From contig JBAMDO010000013.1 in NCBI GenBank assembly GCA_037074765.1, positions 186,001 to 250,000 on the forward strand: 64,000 bases of DNA. The letters are read 5' to 3'. The notes under the pieces are model-generated. The model was not told the origin of the DNA, ran no database searches, and saw nothing but the letters and a program-made list of their open reading frames with translations. Made by a program: the position numbers and the translations under genes. Position 1 is the first letter of the stretch. Each line of letters opens with the position of its first letter. This DNA comes from Mansonella perstans. Lineage: Eukaryota; Nematoda; Chromadorea; Rhabditida; Onchocercidae. Shown in pieces: positions 62,169 to 64,000 of this stretch.

Positions 62169-64000
62169 GTGACGCAAATCGATTTTCATTTATCTGTTAC
62201 AGATTATTCAATGAGTTTTCTTCTCATTGATTGAAAAATTTCAATTAAAAATGAAATATAAGGAAATTATTCATAAAATTACTCATAAATTTAAATGCTG
62301 CACTCATTTTCAGATTTTCTGAAATTCTGAAATTGTTCTATATTCATTTAAAGTGAATTTTTTCCACAAATTTTCATTTGACATTTGATGTTTAAAGTGA
62401 GAAGATTGAAAACCAGGTGATTGGAAGGAAATGAATAGTAATTGAAACACCATAAATTCGAGAAGTGAAGATTGATGACAAATCATAACAGACGTATGTA
62501 ATACTACCTTGATGAAAAAATCTTGGCAATGTAACGATGCATAATGATCACAAATTTCTGAAAAAGAAATTTGATTTGACAGTCTGTATCAGGTGTCATT
62601 TGAAGCCGTCTGATATAAGTATAATTAGAAATGATCGAACAAAATGATCATAGCAATATTCCTTCCAGTTTGTATCTCTCGGGCATTGAAAAGATTGATA
62701 TCTGTTAAAGATGTGGTTTATCGACAACGCACCAAACAATCAAGTCAACAACAATCATCCCATCATCATTACAACCAACAGCATCAGGACATTGTCAATA
62801 AATTTCGATGTATAGCGATGTGCCTTCCTTGCCAACCATTTCCAGCATTCCTTTTACCTTTTATTTTCTTCATACTACTACTACTACTACGTTTTTCCAT
62901 TTTTTTTTTTTTTTTTACAGTTAGTTTCTTTATTGCACCAAATGAGAAAATGCTACTTCAATAGTCACTAAATGAATTAAAATGCTTCAAAATGGTTCAG
63001 TCAATTTCCTTTTCGGAAATCAATGAATAGGATGATTTGTTATGCAAATGATGTAACATAGACGAAATTGGTAATCGAACTATTTCTGTATTGAGTGATA
63101 ATTCTAAGATAGCCATGAATTAGCCATGAAATTACGATAGCTATGAATTACACAATAGCTTAGTTTTAACAATTATTTCTAACTGTCATAGAAATTATTA
63201 CATAGCCGAAGTGAGGAAATATGGTAGAGTTTGTGGACATTTTTTCATAGTCAATCTACTTTTTCATATTTGATAAAAACAATAAAACGTTTTTCCTGAT
63301 AATAATGAAATATCTAATTAATAAAATTCAGCAATCTGTTAGGTCTGGAAAAAATAAATAATTTAATTGAGCTGAGATTGATCAAAGAGTTTCAATTTTA
63401 TCCTGAATGAAATATCTTGGTATTTCCTCCTAAACGTACTATAGTGCTTCGCTATTTATCAGATCATTTCACTATGCCTTAATAAGTTATAATCATTAAT
63501 AAGAACATTGAATTGAAATTTTAAGTCATGTTAAGCAAATGTAATCTCAAAAATGAAGGATGGGTATGTATGTAGGGTCGAGGGCGAGAAGTGGAATTGA
63601 TGATATGATAGCTTGGTGGAGATAAGGAATAGCGGATGTGCTTATAAGTGATTTGATCAGATAAGGGACTGGCTTGGCTTTCTTGTTTTGCTTGCTTAGA
63701 TGAGTTTTGTGAAGCTTTGCTGTTCTTTCCCTGATCCACTCTTACCCTCTATCTCCCATTTTCATGGCCCGAAATAATGATAGCTGATGCAAGGCAAATG
63801 CCTTTGCTTATCGCTTCCTTTCAATCATTTTCCCTTTCCCTATTCCATAGCTTTCTTCCATTCAAGTATCACTTCTTGATCCTTTGCGTTGTCTATGCCT
63901 GTGGAATTAACCAAAAAGACTTTTATTTTACTCTTCCATAATGAATATAACTCTCAGATTATATCTGTGATTATTTCGTTTTTACTTGCTGACATTGGCA
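60208..64000. other. Region upstream of the SRA1-like gene
   Basis: No complete gene is visible in about 3.8 kb. Two very short minus-strand exon-like pieces with good splice sites (60940-60969 and 60697-60727) could be 5' UTR exons of the SRA1-like gene, but their frames do not connect to it. A plus-strand frame at 62644-62964 has a Gln/His-rich stretch and then hydrophobic low complexity. TG-rich microsatellite lies at 61570-61610 and 61750-61790, with poly-T at 61620-61644 and poly-A at 62131-62166. The last 500 bp have a Ser/Lys-rich minus-strand frame (63521-63739) without an ATG. Confidence 0.4.

Noticed and set aside
62644..62964. Gln/His-rich then hydrophobic plus-strand frame as a gene
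   Set aside because: Composition is low-complexity, the second half is a poly-T derived stretch, and there are no partner exons.
1..64000. tRNA genes, CRISPR arrays and intact transposons
   Set aside because: No cloverleaf with a GTTCGA-type T-loop, no spaced identical repeats and no transposase or reverse transcriptase motifs were noticed by eye; a dedicated scan was not possible.

Overview
The window looks like nuclear DNA of a parasitic nematode, most likely a spirurid or filarial-type worm (inference). It is very AT-rich, genes are split into many short exons, and splice acceptors follow TTTTCAG or TTTTAG. Most start codons lie 2-46 nt downstream of an unpaired acceptor, as expected for spliced-leader trans-splicing. 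The protein content (nematode-type Argonaute, cathepsin D-like protease, peptide-type GPCR, MED18, PDCD5) is animal. No bacterial, viral or intact transposon gene was recognised. All exon models were built by eye from reading frame, splice signals and protein-family memory, and no search was run.

Layout. 21-405 (+): 3' end of an unrecognised membrane protein. 927-1471: two minisatellites. 1859-3212 (+): Mediator subunit MED18. 4234-5533 (-): PDCD5. 7381-10484 (+): secreted or lysosomal aspartic protease. 10.5-19.2 kb: gene-poor DNA with small tandem duplications. 19253-23608 (+): rhodopsin-class GPCR with degenerate DRY and NPxxY motifs. 24058-27531 (-): divergent EHD-family GTPase/ATPase without an EH domain. 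28364-31066 (-): BAR-like coiled-coil protein. 31.1-35.6 kb: mostly empty, with one candidate exon. 35618-40774 (-): SOX-like HMG-box factor whose introns carry glutathione S-transferase-like fragments. 40.8-44.1 kb: two weak plus-strand exon candidates. 44107-51808 (-): complete 22-exon Argonaute. 51.8-55.2 kb: intergenic, with a 19-bp minisatellite. 55214-56107 (-): small basic protein. 57057-60207 (-): SRA1-like protein with a 28S rRNA fragment in its first coding intron. 60.2-64 kb: low-complexity DNA.

Functional themes. MED18, the HMG-box factor and probably SRA1 are gene-expression proteins, and the Argonaute acts in small-RNA silencing. The most suggestive arrangement is the same-strand pair of a BAR-like and an EHD-like protein about 0.83 kb apart, both ending in long Lys/Glu/Ser-rich tails. 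BAR proteins and EHD ATPases cooperate in endosomal tubule scission in nematodes (amphiphysin/AMPH-1 with RME-1), so this may be a dedicated, possibly operonic, membrane-remodelling module.

Caveats. Three otherwise clean gene models (MED18, GPCR, BAR) each have one junction that fails by a single base or a changed donor. This may reflect base-level assembly errors or real non-canonical splicing.
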